A DNA stretch of 64,000 nt from Acanthochromis polyacanthus (Eukaryota > Chordata > Actinopteri > Pomacentridae). The position numbers and the translations under genes were made by a program. The stretch is taken from assembly GCF_021347895.1 (NCBI RefSeq), contig NC_067120.1:23483361-23547360 (forward strand), written 5' to 3'. Below, piece after piece: positions 1-11,000 of this stretch. The notes under the pieces were generated by a model. That model made no database searches. It had not been told where the DNA came from and was given only the letters and a program-made list of their open reading frames with translations. Every line of letters begins with the position of its first letter. The stretch's first letter is position 1.

Positions 1-57
1 GGGGCATGAGCAGCCTTGGTGGAGTGCTGCGCTCTCTGAGTGCTTTTCTTGTCTGAA
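1..57 (+). repeat. Interspersed repeat family Q, tail fragment at window edge
   Basis: GGCATGAGCAGCCTTGGTGG then GAGTGCTGCGCTCTCTGAGT matches the 3' end of the other two copies. The copy presumably continues to the left of the window. Confidence 0.65.
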
Positions 58-2290
58 ACTGTGTCCCGAGTTTTCTGTGATCATGCTGACAGTAAGAACC
101 TTTATTTTGAAATCAAGTTGCTATGACTCAACCAGGTATTCAAAATGAACATTGTGCACATCATCAGCAAATATTGTCCAATGTTGTTGTCTGCTATTTG
201 AGACAACGCATTCTGGTGTATTGCAGCCAAACAACAGGGGAGTGTCCGCTCTTGAGTCGTCAAGCAACACAAAGGGTCATTGTGGAGCGGTAATCCAAAC
301 TGCAGCACAAACAAGGCAGGCACAGCAACACTCGGCGTCATCACTCCTCAACCACAATGTGAGCTAATTGAATTTGTCTCATCGCTTCCTGAAAAACATT
401 GAGGAACTTAAACACAAGAACACTGCTGTTAAATGGTATGCCACCTAAGTCCAAATAGTACCACCTGTGGTTTCTGAATGATTGCACATTGTATTTAAGT
501 GTTGTAATGTGTCTTAGAAGGAAATGAAACTCAAACAAAAGGCAGAAGTTCAGTTATACCCACTGCTGTTACAGTTTTTGCAAGTACCTTTTGGAGGTTT
601 ATTAAGTCCACACTGTCCATGCCTTGCAGCAATGGAATGCTAATAATAGATCTGCACTTTAATTTCAGTTAACTGGTGAGGAGTCCACATTATATTGTCC
701 ATTACAGTATCAGGACGTGGTTTAGCTTCGGATATAAACATTAAACCCCAAGAAGATTCTCCTTTTCAGGTTATCAGATAAACGAACATTTACATGACAA
801 AATAATGTTAAGGAATGATAACTACAGTGGGAAAAGATGCTAAATTTAATGAAAACTGTCAGGACCTTTATGTAAAACTAATGATCTATACCAAACTTTA
901 AGTTAGGACAAACAGGTGCCTGTAATGAGATGATGAGGTCTGAGCTTGTTGTATCTTGGCGCCGCTTGGCCTCCTGTCATCTTCCATAACATCCCAACAA
1001 TCCCTCCCTCCAAATAACAGCAACCGCACGTCAGGAAGTGAGTCGAGACGTACAAGTTCAGGCAGGACCCTTCACTCAGCGACAGCTGCTTTAGTCCCAC
1101 ACACAAACACAGACACACAGATATCCTCGCATTGGTCTGGAGCTTCCCATGCAAGTCAGGCTGAAGTATGGGAGGAATGCGGTAAACACTGGGAAAGGAA
1201 AGAGGCCCTGAAGCAGCGTGGGTAATGACCCCCCAGAGCCGGGGATGAGGGGATGGCAAGCAGGATGAGGGCAATTATGTGGTTGTTTGTTGGTGATTTG
1301 CTGGTTGTTGTGTGACCTTAACAGAGGAGGACCCTGTAATTGGGCCACTGTTGCAGTTATTACTATCAGCATCTGGTTGGTGGGACAAACCAGAGCAGGA
1401 AAACCTGCATGAGGACAGACAGGACGGAACATGTGCATATATGAATTTGAAAGGAAGTCAGAGACTGCAGTACATTTCCAACAAATGTATCCAATATGCT
1501 GGTCCAAAATATGAACAGGAAAGTCCTCTTTTATGTTTTTAGTTTTCCAGGATGCTAGCAACAATGTAGACGCAACGAGATGCAGACAAGTTAGGTCACA
1601 GAACTGAGTTTGTCATTTACATGAATTTGTGCCATAGTTTACATTACAGTACTTCTATGTATTCACCTAGATGACTGTGAGATGTTAAAATTATTGTGCC
1701 TTCAGGAGTTTGACTGTACTTGCAAAATGGTCAAGATGATTGTTTGAACACTATAATTATTATAAACCAAGCAGTAGAACTTGATACATTTCGGATGAAT
1801 TAGCACAAACAGCTGCAAGACTTTGTCACCAATCATCCATGGCCCATCTCACTAATGCTCTAGTGACCAGTGTCAGGTGTTCACAGACTTGTGGCTATGT
1901 AGCGTATTGATAGATAGAATGTGGATTTGTGGTGAGACTCGTTTTGATGCCACCTTCAGTCGGGACCTGTAAGGAACAGTAAAGTTAGAAAATCTGAAAA
2001 TTTTTCCTGAAGCAAAGTCATTTTATTTATTTTTGCAATTTTCATTGACCCTTTCATTGGTGGGTGATGTAAGATAACACAGAGTAGTGTTTGTCACAGA
2101 ATTCTGCAAACAGAATGTGGAAATAGACATTAGTTTAATCATCTTTAACTCCTGAAAACATCCATGGGTCAGTGCTAGCCATAGACTAATTCCACTAAAG
2201 ATGTTTATTGAATGGTCAGATTTACTGATCACTTTGTAGTAGCTGAATTTGTAGTTCCAGAGTATGATATTTATAATTTTGACAAATACA
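58..2290. other. No gene recognised
   Basis: Only short frames with no domain. 900-1300 is more GC-rich with stops in all useful frames. Confidence 0.5.
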
Positions 2291-3511
2291 TACACTATCA
2301 GTCACATTTTCTCAGTTAATGTTTCAAAGATCTCAAATTTGAACTCATCAGACCAAAGCTGTGACAGTTCTCGGGGTCTGACCCCAAAATGAGAGCACAC
2401 AGAGCAACGGATGGAGGCAGGTCCAAATTACACAAGTTTATTTGTACTAATAATTGGGAACAGTCAGGGGCCCAGGTCCTCTATGAGGAGGGTTCAGGTT
2501 CCTGATATGTGGTCAGGTCAGTTGAAGTGGTCTTGGGTCCAGGTCTTTTATCGGGAGGAAGGGGTCTAGGTTCCCGGCATGCGCCTGGGTCAGATGGAGC
2601 AAACACGGCAGAACTGGACAGTGTGGTCGTAGTGCGGTCGTCCTGACAAAATCACAGATTTCCACTGGTCTAATGTCCATTTCTTGTGTTTCTTGGCCCA
2701 CATAAATCTCTTCTGCTTGTTGCTTTTCCTTTGAAGCAGTTTCTTAGCAACTATTTGACCATAAAGGCCTACATCCTCTGAACAGCTGATGTAGAGATGT
2801 GTCTGCTACTAGAACTCTGTGTTACATTTATCTGGGCTCCAATCTGAGGTGCTGTTAACTTGTGATTTCTGAGGCTGGTGACTCGGATGAACTTCAGTTC
2901 CTCAGCAGCAGAGGTGACTCTTGGTCTTCCCTTCCTGGGGTGGTCATCATGTCAGTTTCAACATAGCACTTGATGATTTTTGTGACTGCACATAGGGATA
3001 TATTCAGAGTTTTTGCAATTTTCCCGACTGACTGATCTTCAGTTCTTAAAGTAACGATGAACTGTCATTTCTATTTCCTTAGCTAATTGGTTCTTGCCAT
3101 AATGTTCAACCAGTTGTCAAATAGAGCTGTAAACTGTGGACCAACCTGACTTCAGCACAACACAATTGATGGTCCCAACCCCATTAAGAAGGCAAGCAAT
3201 TCCACAAATTAACCTTGACAATGCACACCTGTGAAGTGAAAACCATTTCAGATGACTATTTCATGAAGTCCACTGAGAGAAGACCAAGAATGTGCAAGGC
3301 AGTAATCAAAGCAAAGGATGACTATTTTGAAGAATCTAAAATATGAAACATGTTTTGACTTATTTCCCATTTTGTTGTTTACTACATAATTCCATATGTG
3401 TTTATTCATAGTTTTGTTGCCTTCAGTGAGAATCTTCAATATAAATAGTCATGAAAATAAAGAAAAAACATTAAATGAGAAGGTGTGTCCAAACTTTTGA
3501 CCGGTAGCGTA
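2291..3511 (-). mobile_element. Degenerate Tc1/mariner relic (interrupted)
   Basis: Ends TACACTATCAGTCAC and, inverted, AACTTTTGACCGGTAGCGTA. The minus strand near 2341 reads TTTGGTCTGATGAGTTC, the transposase LWSDEF signature; 2700-3400 contains further eroded transposase and a typical Tc1 3' region. No open frame remains. Confidence 0.7.
2360..2648 (-). mobile_element. Solo-LTR-like insertion, 289 bp
   Basis: TGTGACAG at 2360 and CCTGACA ending 2648 (TG..CA ends). Flanks are AAAGC (2355-2359) and AAATC (2649-2653), a 5-bp duplication with one mismatch. It splits the Tc1 relic. An AATAAA lies on its minus strand near 2440. Confidence 0.6.
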
Positions 3512-4552
3512 TATCGATTCTCACTAGTTGTCACAGCACAGTTTGCTGTAACTTTGTGTGCATAAAATATAGACAACTTACACGTGTGTATTTTTGTTTG
3601 AACTGTAAAATAAGTTTGAAGAAGAAAAAGAATACAGAAAGTCCCACCCTGAAGGGTGACAGATTGGTTCTTCAGGTTTGTTGTATATGTAACCCTGTAT
3701 GTCTGAATCTGTGTGTTTGATACCGTCATCAGTATACTGTAGTTTTATGGTGAAGATGCTCAGCCGTGGTGTTGACTGTTTTTTTTTACTCATGATGTGT
3801 CTTCCAGCATATAAAAAAACCATGTGAACAAGTTAACAAGGTTGAAAAAACATGGATAATTTTCACTATAGAGAGTCCTGTCTGGAGGGGATCTTGAAGA
3901 AAATGATAACATTGTTGTCTTACATAATTTGAAGCTAGTTACACTGATTATAATGAAAGCATGCCATTGCAGCACACGCTTGGTCGACATACAATACACA
4001 TGCAGTGTCGCCATGGGATTAAAAGGCTGCGCACACTTCACTTAGAAAATATAAATAGAAGACAGACTGACTGACTCACGTGCTGCTCTCACGTCTGGTA
4101 AAGCCAGTTTCATTGACGGTAATGGAAGTGTCGTGACGCAGCTGTTAACAGTCCTCATAAGCGATGTGTTCAGTGGTGTCACAGGGTTACAGTTCAGCCT
4201 TATTTTTCCGCTCATCATCTCTGTTAATATTTATCTCCAACGTGTCCATGTTAGTGATAGGTTCTGACACAGGAAAGGACTTGGTGGAAAGAATTTTACT
4301 TTGTGAAAATCTTTAACTCTGCTTTGTCAATAATTTCCTGACAAAAGAACACCTAATTATATAAATGATTTAACCAGGAAATTGTCTCAGGACAAACTGA
4401 TTTCACAGATAACAAGAGTGTCATTGTCAGTTGCAACATGACAAAATGGGAATTTAGAGCTTCTATAGCAGCTCTACTGTTCTGAGGCTTGTAGCACTTC
4501 CAGTATTGTAACTGTTGTTTCTAATTAGATAAATTACTGTTTAAAAATTTGT
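3512..4552. other. No gene recognised
   Basis: AT-rich sequence with short frames lacking motifs. Confidence 0.5.
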
Positions 4553-5144
4553 TGTCACTCAGGAAATTTCATGTTTTCCATGAAAGCTTTCACTTTTATT
4601 CAGGCACTAACATAATTGCACAAGGATTTTTCAATTCAATTCAATTCAAAAGGGCGGCATAGCTCAGTGGGTAGAGTGGCCGTCTTGCAACCGGAGGGTT
4701 GCGGTTCGATTCCCTGGCCCGTCGTGCTCATGTCGAGGTGTCCCTGAGCAAGACACCTAACCCCTAATTGCTCCTGATGGGTTGTAGTTAGCGCCTTGCA
4801 TGGCAGCTTCCACCATCAATGGGTGAATGTGATGTATCATGTAAAGCGCTTTGGATAAAACTGCTATATAAGTACAACCATTTTACCAATTAGCCTTACA
4901 ACACAATTATCTAACACAATGTAGCATTAGAAGGCAGGAGTGATGACTGCTGGAAATGGGCTAATGTAACCCTATGTAGATATCCCATTAAAAATCAGCT
5001 GTTTCCAGCTAGAACAGTCATTTACCACAATAACAATGTCTAGACAGTATATCTGAATAATTTATTGTTATCTTCACTGAATAAAAGCTTCTCTTAAAAA
5101 CAAGGACATTTCTAAATGACCCCAAACTTTTGAACAGTAGTGTA
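4553..5144. mobile_element. MITE copy 1 (AACTTTTGAAC family), split by a SINE
   Basis: Shares GGAAATTTCATGTTTTCC, GCTGTTTCCAGCTAGAA and CCCCAAACTTTTGAACAGTA with four other copies in this window. Ends of the TA-CACTACCGTTCAAAAGTTT kind suggest a Tc1/mariner-related MITE. Confidence 0.8.
4653..4886 (+). mobile_element. tRNA-derived SINE
   Basis: The head GGCATAGCTCAGTGGGTAGA (A box) and GGTTCGATTCC (B box) copy a tRNA; the body has CTCCTGATGGGTTGTAGTTA and TGTAAAGCGCTTTGGATAAA; the tail is AACCATTTTACC. Inserted in MITE copy 1. The acceptor stem does not close, so this is not a tRNA gene. Confidence 0.85.
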
Positions 5145-5641
5145 GATGTATGCTCATCAAAATTAAAAGTTTATCGTAAATATGACAGTCGCAATACGTT
5201 TTCTCTCTTTCTGTTGTGGTTTCACAGGTCTGACTACATTTTGTTGATTCTTTCTCCTTCACTTTAGGAATAAACACAAGAAAATCTGAAATATACAGAT
5301 TTACAAAAACAAGAAGGTTTACTTTGACCTTTTGGTAGTAAAATATCTCGTCACATTTCTAACTTGTTTTATCAAAGTCAAACTTGACTTGAAATTTATG
5401 CTTAGCTCCAAATTTCTGTCTCTTTGCCTACGTCCGGTCTGACGTCTGACATCTCCAGTTTAGCAAACTCCAAGGTGCACTAGTCCTCCAGTGTGCCCTT
5501 GCCATGACTGTCTGGAGGGTTTGGGGTGCTCTGCAAATGTTAGCAAAATGAAGGGGGTCTGTTTTACACACCAAAACACAAACTGACTTGGACCACCCAG
5601 GCTGTCACTCTCTTACACACACAAACACACACACACACACA

Positions 5642-5679
<38 letters not shown>

Positions 5680-6760
5680 GGGCCACTATTGTTCAGATGT
5701 CTGGAGCCGGTCCAGGGCAACAGGCCTCACTCCACTCCAACTCCTTTCAAACAATTAGCACAAGGGATGGCCTTTGACCGACTGAGCGGTGGGGAAGAAA
5801 TGACCGTCGAAGAATTCGGCGGACACAAAGCAAGGAGTCTTCTACACTTCTGAAGACAAACAATAACCAGGGGTTTGAAGAGAGTAGTTAATTAGCTTCA
5901 GCGAGGAGAATGACTGGTCTCCGTTTAACTGTTCCAAAGTTGAGATCAAAGACAACAAACGTTATTGGAACATTTTCAGTCACAGTAGCTGAACTTTGGA
6001 ACAACCTGCTCGAGGAAATCCTATTTCAAAAGACTGCATGTCCTGTGAACACCCATTTTTATGAGCTGTCAATCTGAGCATAAACTGTTCTGTCGCGTCA
6101 TTCTGTTGCGGTAGTGTTTGTTGCTTTGTTTGCTGGAGTTCATTCATGGTTTTTCACAGATTTTTGCAGTAAATCACAAAAGTTATGGAATGTTTCATGT
6201 GAATATTAATATGTGGACTGTTTTTGGATATGTGAGGATTGCTTGAAGTAGAAAACATTGATCTTGGCTGTTTTTTGTATGAAATAATGTCAGCATAAAT
6301 ATTATACAGACTGTACTCATGTTGACAAAGCATATTCATCAAAATCAGTGTAAGCATTGTTGGATTTTGAAGACTGAAAACAATTTTTGATAGATTTATA
6401 TAATGTTAGCTTGTTTGCCTGAGGCAGCATTATTATTATGACATTATTATAACCTATACTGTAACATAATTAAACATAATTAAAAAAAACATTTAAAGTT
6501 CTAGTTTAAGCCTACTTCATTTTTCCACTAGAACGTGATATAAAATATATAATGCACTAATAAACAAAATGCTACATCTAAACTAATCGCAATCTTACCA
6601 AGTAAGGTAACTGTCCATATAACTACCGGTGTCTGTTCCTGTGAATGTCTCAGTGAGAACAGAATTCACAAGTCCATCAATTATTTGTTTTAATCAGCTG
6701 AAGCAAGTGACACCCTTTTTCTAGTGCGAAAGGAAGACCAGACAAGTTAGTTTTAATCAT
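5145..6760. other. No gene recognised apart from the CA tract
   Basis: 5690-5960 is balanced in composition and repeat-free, a possible conserved non-coding block; nothing codes. Confidence 0.4.
5614..5678. repeat. CA microsatellite
   Basis: Nearly pure (CA)n with one CGCG interruption at 5642-5645. Confidence 0.95.
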
Positions 6761-6766
6761 ACTTAC

Positions 6767-6930
6767 ATTTTACTGACATCCAATTCTGACGTTTGTCCTG
6801 AACACTCACACTTATAGAAGCCTTCGTCTGACTTTGATACTGCAACAATGAGCGGCTCTGTTCTGGAATCATTTTAGATGCAAAGATTATTTTTAAAGAA
6901 ACCAAGATTGGAATCTAAGGTTCAGTTCCT
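6767..6930 (-). pseudogene. Decayed FCRL Ig-domain exon (D6-like)
   Basis: The minus strand reads NDSRTEPLI, then AVSKSDEGFYKCECSGQ, closely matching D6 of the intact gene (NDSRGEMSI, AVSKSDEGFYKCQHSG). A donor GTAAGT remains at 6761-6766. Upstream, the F(Y/F)K..IQNDSR part has TAA where D6 has CAA, and I see no good first cysteine or acceptor. It lies about 1.1 kb beyond the 3' end of the FCRL gene on the same strand. It is probably a relic of a tandem FCRL copy. Confidence 0.75.
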
Positions 6931-7011
6931 TAGAACCGAATTATATATTAGAATTATATCTCTTCATGGAAAACATTCAAACAGGATGATTGTTACAGCC
7001 TTAAACCAGCA

Positions 7012-7245
7012 GCCAAGGCCCAACTTTGAAATTTTCATGGTGGTGACCATGTGATATTTCAGTTTTTCTTTTTTAATAAATTTGCAAAAATTTCTACATT
7101 TCTGTTTTTTCTGTCAAGATGGGGTGCTGAGTGTACATTAATGAGAAATAAAATGAACTTTTATGATTTTGGCAAATGGCTGCAATGACACAGAGAGTGA
7201 AAAATTTCAAGGGGTCTGAATACTTTCCGTGCCCACTGTATTTGT
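7012..7245. mobile_element. Tc1-like element end fragment
   Basis: TCAAGGGGTCTGAATACTTT near 7208 with CACTGTAT beyond is the usual end of a fish Tc1-like element. The other end is not found, so the element is truncated. Confidence 0.5.
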
Positions 7246-7888
7246 TCACATTTTTATTTGTGATTCAAGTTCAGAAGCATATATCATGAGATTCAAATTC
7301 AGTTTATAACAGTTGCTCAAGCTCAAACATACGAATATATATATATATACAAAAAGTTGTGCCCATTAACACACTCAATGCATCCAAGCAAACCCAAAAC
7401 CTGCTCAACAAGTGATCCAGGAACACAATGAATCAATCAAACTTTATTTATATAAACCAAGACCTCTCTGTGTGAAGACAATCACATTTAACACACAATT
7501 ACATCACTATTATACACACAAACAGCCTGTGATATGAAAAACAAGACTATTCATACATTAAATTGTGAAAACACCAAAGCTTTATCAATAAAGATGACAC
7601 TTAAATATTTTATGTTCTTCTGAATACTAATGTATTCAAACCCATTGTAAATAAAGGAAATTGAAAACGCTCTGATCATCTAACAGGAAATGATGTCTGA
7701 TGACACAAAAAACATGCCGACTTTAAAGTCACACTTGAAACTTCACTGAAAACTGCTGCTCTGTGGAATAAATGATCACACAACGGGAATATTTACATTA
7801 TAAACAGGAGATTAAGGTCATATTAATCTCTTAAATGTTGACACTTTGTAATTTATCTGCTGTTTCACTGGATGTAGTGTAGCAACTC

Positions 7889-7894
7889 TTTATT
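7889..7894 (-). promoter_or_regulatory. Candidate poly(A) signal for the FCRL gene
   Basis: AATAAA on the minus strand about 140 nt after the FCRL stop codon. Another AATAAA is at about 7443-7448. No cleavage site can be proven from sequence. Confidence 0.4.
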
Positions 7895-8032
7895 GGTCTG
7901 GAAGAAAACCAAAGAATGACAAAATGCTGTTACTCAACAATTAAAGGCCACTTATGTCAACAGAGAGACAAATCCTACTAGAAATGTTATTTTATCACTA
8001 CACAGTCACCTGCAGCTCTTCCTGGTTTCACT

Positions 8033-8064
8033 TCAGAATAAACTTTCTTCAGCTGCTGATTCTC
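8033..8064 (-). CDS. FCRL exon 16: terminal exon, apparently frameshifted
   Basis: Joined in frame this exon reads GESAAEESLF and stops at TGA 8035-8033. In another frame the same DNA continues VYSEVKPGRAAG. A two-base loss after AGT TTA would explain it: the expected ending EESLYSEVKPG would become EESLF-stop. The consequence is loss of the last tyrosine motif. An assembly error, a polymorphism or a misjudged acceptor are alternatives. Confidence 0.65.
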
Positions 8065-11000
8065 CTGTGAAGAAAGTCAGCTGGTTTAAAATGCACTTTT
8101 CCTCAGTAAAACGGAAAATAAACAGTGAACAGAAGGAAACCGATGATGTTAGTTAGAGGAGGTTACAGTGACAGTTTATACAAGCTTCAAAACCAACCCG
8201 TTCCAACAATAAGGTGGATTTTAACTTGACTTACCTTTGTCTCTCTTGGCTTTACCTTTCTTGTGGTAGAGAACCTGAGCGTACGTCAGACTGTCATCTA
8301 AAACAAAAGTCAGTTTAGAAATGTTTAAATATGGTTTTTGTTGTTTTTATCCTCATTTACTGATCATGTCCTCTGAGTGGATGCTGGTAAACACATTATG
8401 TCAGTGCTTATTCTTATGTGTAAAATGTCCCAAGAAATCTGTATGATTAACCAACAGGCAGGAAGTTATTACAAAAAGGGTAAAGTAAATAGAGTAAACA
8501 CTTTATTTATCAAGTCCTCTGAGCATTTGGCCAAAAGCAGGAATGTAATTAACTAATGAAGTGTACTGGATCAATAAACAGCCATTTATTTGAACATTTT
8601 TAGCAATATGAGATGTTTTGTCATATCTGTCAAGTTAAAACAATTTTTTTTCAACAGTGTGTGTAGATTTCACCATTTCAACAGTAATTCTTTTTAGTTT
8701 TAGTCAAAAATGACACTGACAGGAAGCAGGAAACACACAAAAACAGTTTTTTTTTAACAGACCGACCTGTAGATGATCGTTTCTTCACAACAGCGTAAAC
8801 TGCACTCTCCTCTGGACTCTTCCTCGTCCCTGTGAGATCAATAAGATCAGTGAATGAAAATACACTTTCCTGCACTTTATTCAGATTCTACTGATTTGGT
8901 CTAAAAAAGCTTCTCTACAACTGTAGTTTCTATTCTGTGGACATTACCACATAAAACACTCACCCTTGTTAGCCACGTTTTTAAGCTCAATCGCAGAATA
9001 TGCGACATCTGAGGATTCATCTGAAATACAGTCACATTTTTTAACTTAGAGACTGTCAGTAAATCATTTACAGCGACTTCAATCATGTCATTCTGGTGTT
9101 TCTAATTGACTGGACCATAATCCCATAAAGAACTGCTTCAGCTCACTCATATCATTCAGTCCACAACAAATCTATTTAATTCAATTCTGAGCTCTGACTG
9201 CTACTAGTTCAAATGTTAATTATTTAGATCAAACTGTCTATATTTTAAAATATCTATATATAATCCCAGAAGTCACACCTCCTTCTTCCTGTCACTGTAT
9301 ATACTCTACCTTTATCAGTGTCTTTGATCGATTCATAGAGACAAGCATCACCTACAGAGAAAAACCAAACCAAGGTTGGGTTAATAAATCTAATTCCATC
9401 ATCTTCCAAATCAGCTGACAGGAAGTAGAAATGTTAGAGTTAAAGATATGTCAGAGAAAAGTCAAAGATGAGGCTGACAGTTGACAGGAAAGGCGCATTC
9501 ATTGTTTAGAGCTTCATCCTGGTTGATGGTGTCGTCTGTAGCAGAGCGCTGATTTGTGCTCTGAGACCTGATGAGGACAGAACATTTAGGAATTACAGCA
9601 GATTTGACAAGAAACACAAGATGTAATTCTAATATGTTGAAAACAAGCAAAGTGGAGCATTTTACCAACCTGATGAAGCATGAATCTGTGAAAAACAAAG
9701 TGGTTGTTAACATGGTTTCTGAATTTGTAATTATTTCAGTTTATCTAAAGTAATCATAATACATCTGTGATTTTGAATTGATCGGAAAAACTTCTCACCC
9801 TTTGACTGTTTGCAGCAACACAACAGCAGCAGAAGAATGATCAGTAAAACTCCACAAACCAGCCCAGTGATCAGCAGAGCAGGAAAGGAAGAGTTTTCAG
9901 AACTGGACTCTGAAATAAGAGAAAATATGTAATGTACAGAATCACCAAAAGAATTAGCATATTTTCATAAGACTACTGCTCCTAAAATTAATAACAATGG
10001 AAATGTTTACACACGTTTCACTGCCATCCAACTCTGTGGTGATTCTTTTCCTGAGTGTTGACACTTGTAGAAACCTTCATCAGACTTTGACACTGCAGAG
10101 ATGCTCATCTCTCCTCTGGAATCATTTTGGATGAGTTTGTCATCTTTATAGAAAAGCACATTAGAAAGAACATTTTGTGTCGTCAACCTGCAGCCAAGAG
10201 TAACAGAATCTCCCTCAGTCACAGGATGGGCAGGGCTCACCAGGATAATACCATGATTATCTGGAATACAAACAACATGAATATTCATTTAGTGGTCAGC
10301 TGATGTCATCTGATGGACAAAAACATCTCACAAGTTTTTAATCTTACACAGTGTCTAAAATGTAGCTTTCAATCATGAATACAGCAGATATCTAAACCAA
10401 GCAACAAACAAGCAGATCCTTCCACAGGTATTCAGCAGGTAGTTTTACACATTGAAATTTGAGGTTGTTTGAATGACATCTCATTGCGTTGTTATTTTCA
10501 TCATGAAATTGATCCACGATCTGTAATACTGATCACATATTTCATAACTGACTGAACAAGTATGAAGTTGGACCAGAAAAAAAAACAATATTGCTGATGT
10601 CTCCAATTCAAACAAAAAAGAGTTCAGGAGTTTCAACATGGTTCTCTTAATTTGAATAAAAATTTTTGTCAAATATGGGCATAATTTTCACTTTTCGCAA
10701 TCAGTTAGGAAATTTTCACAAAAACATTTTTTGCGACCAAGTATTATTATATTGTATATTCCATATTTTTTTTATGTGATGACATGAAAGTACACATGAT
10801 TCAGAAAATATCACGAGTTGACATCTCTATTATCGTTTTTTCCAATGTGTGTTCAAAAATGGGATTTTTCATGATAGCTTCAATATTTTTTAATATTTTA
10901 AGTCATGAAAAATCACACTAAATGAAATGGTAAAAATGAACTTCATAAGTTTTCAGGTTTTGACCTTTGATAGTTTGAGATGTCTTCCTTCAAACATTTC

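Noticed and set aside
4653..4725. tRNA gene (A and B boxes, TGC in the anticodon position)
   Set aside because: No closing acceptor stem, and it is fused to a SINE body and tail.
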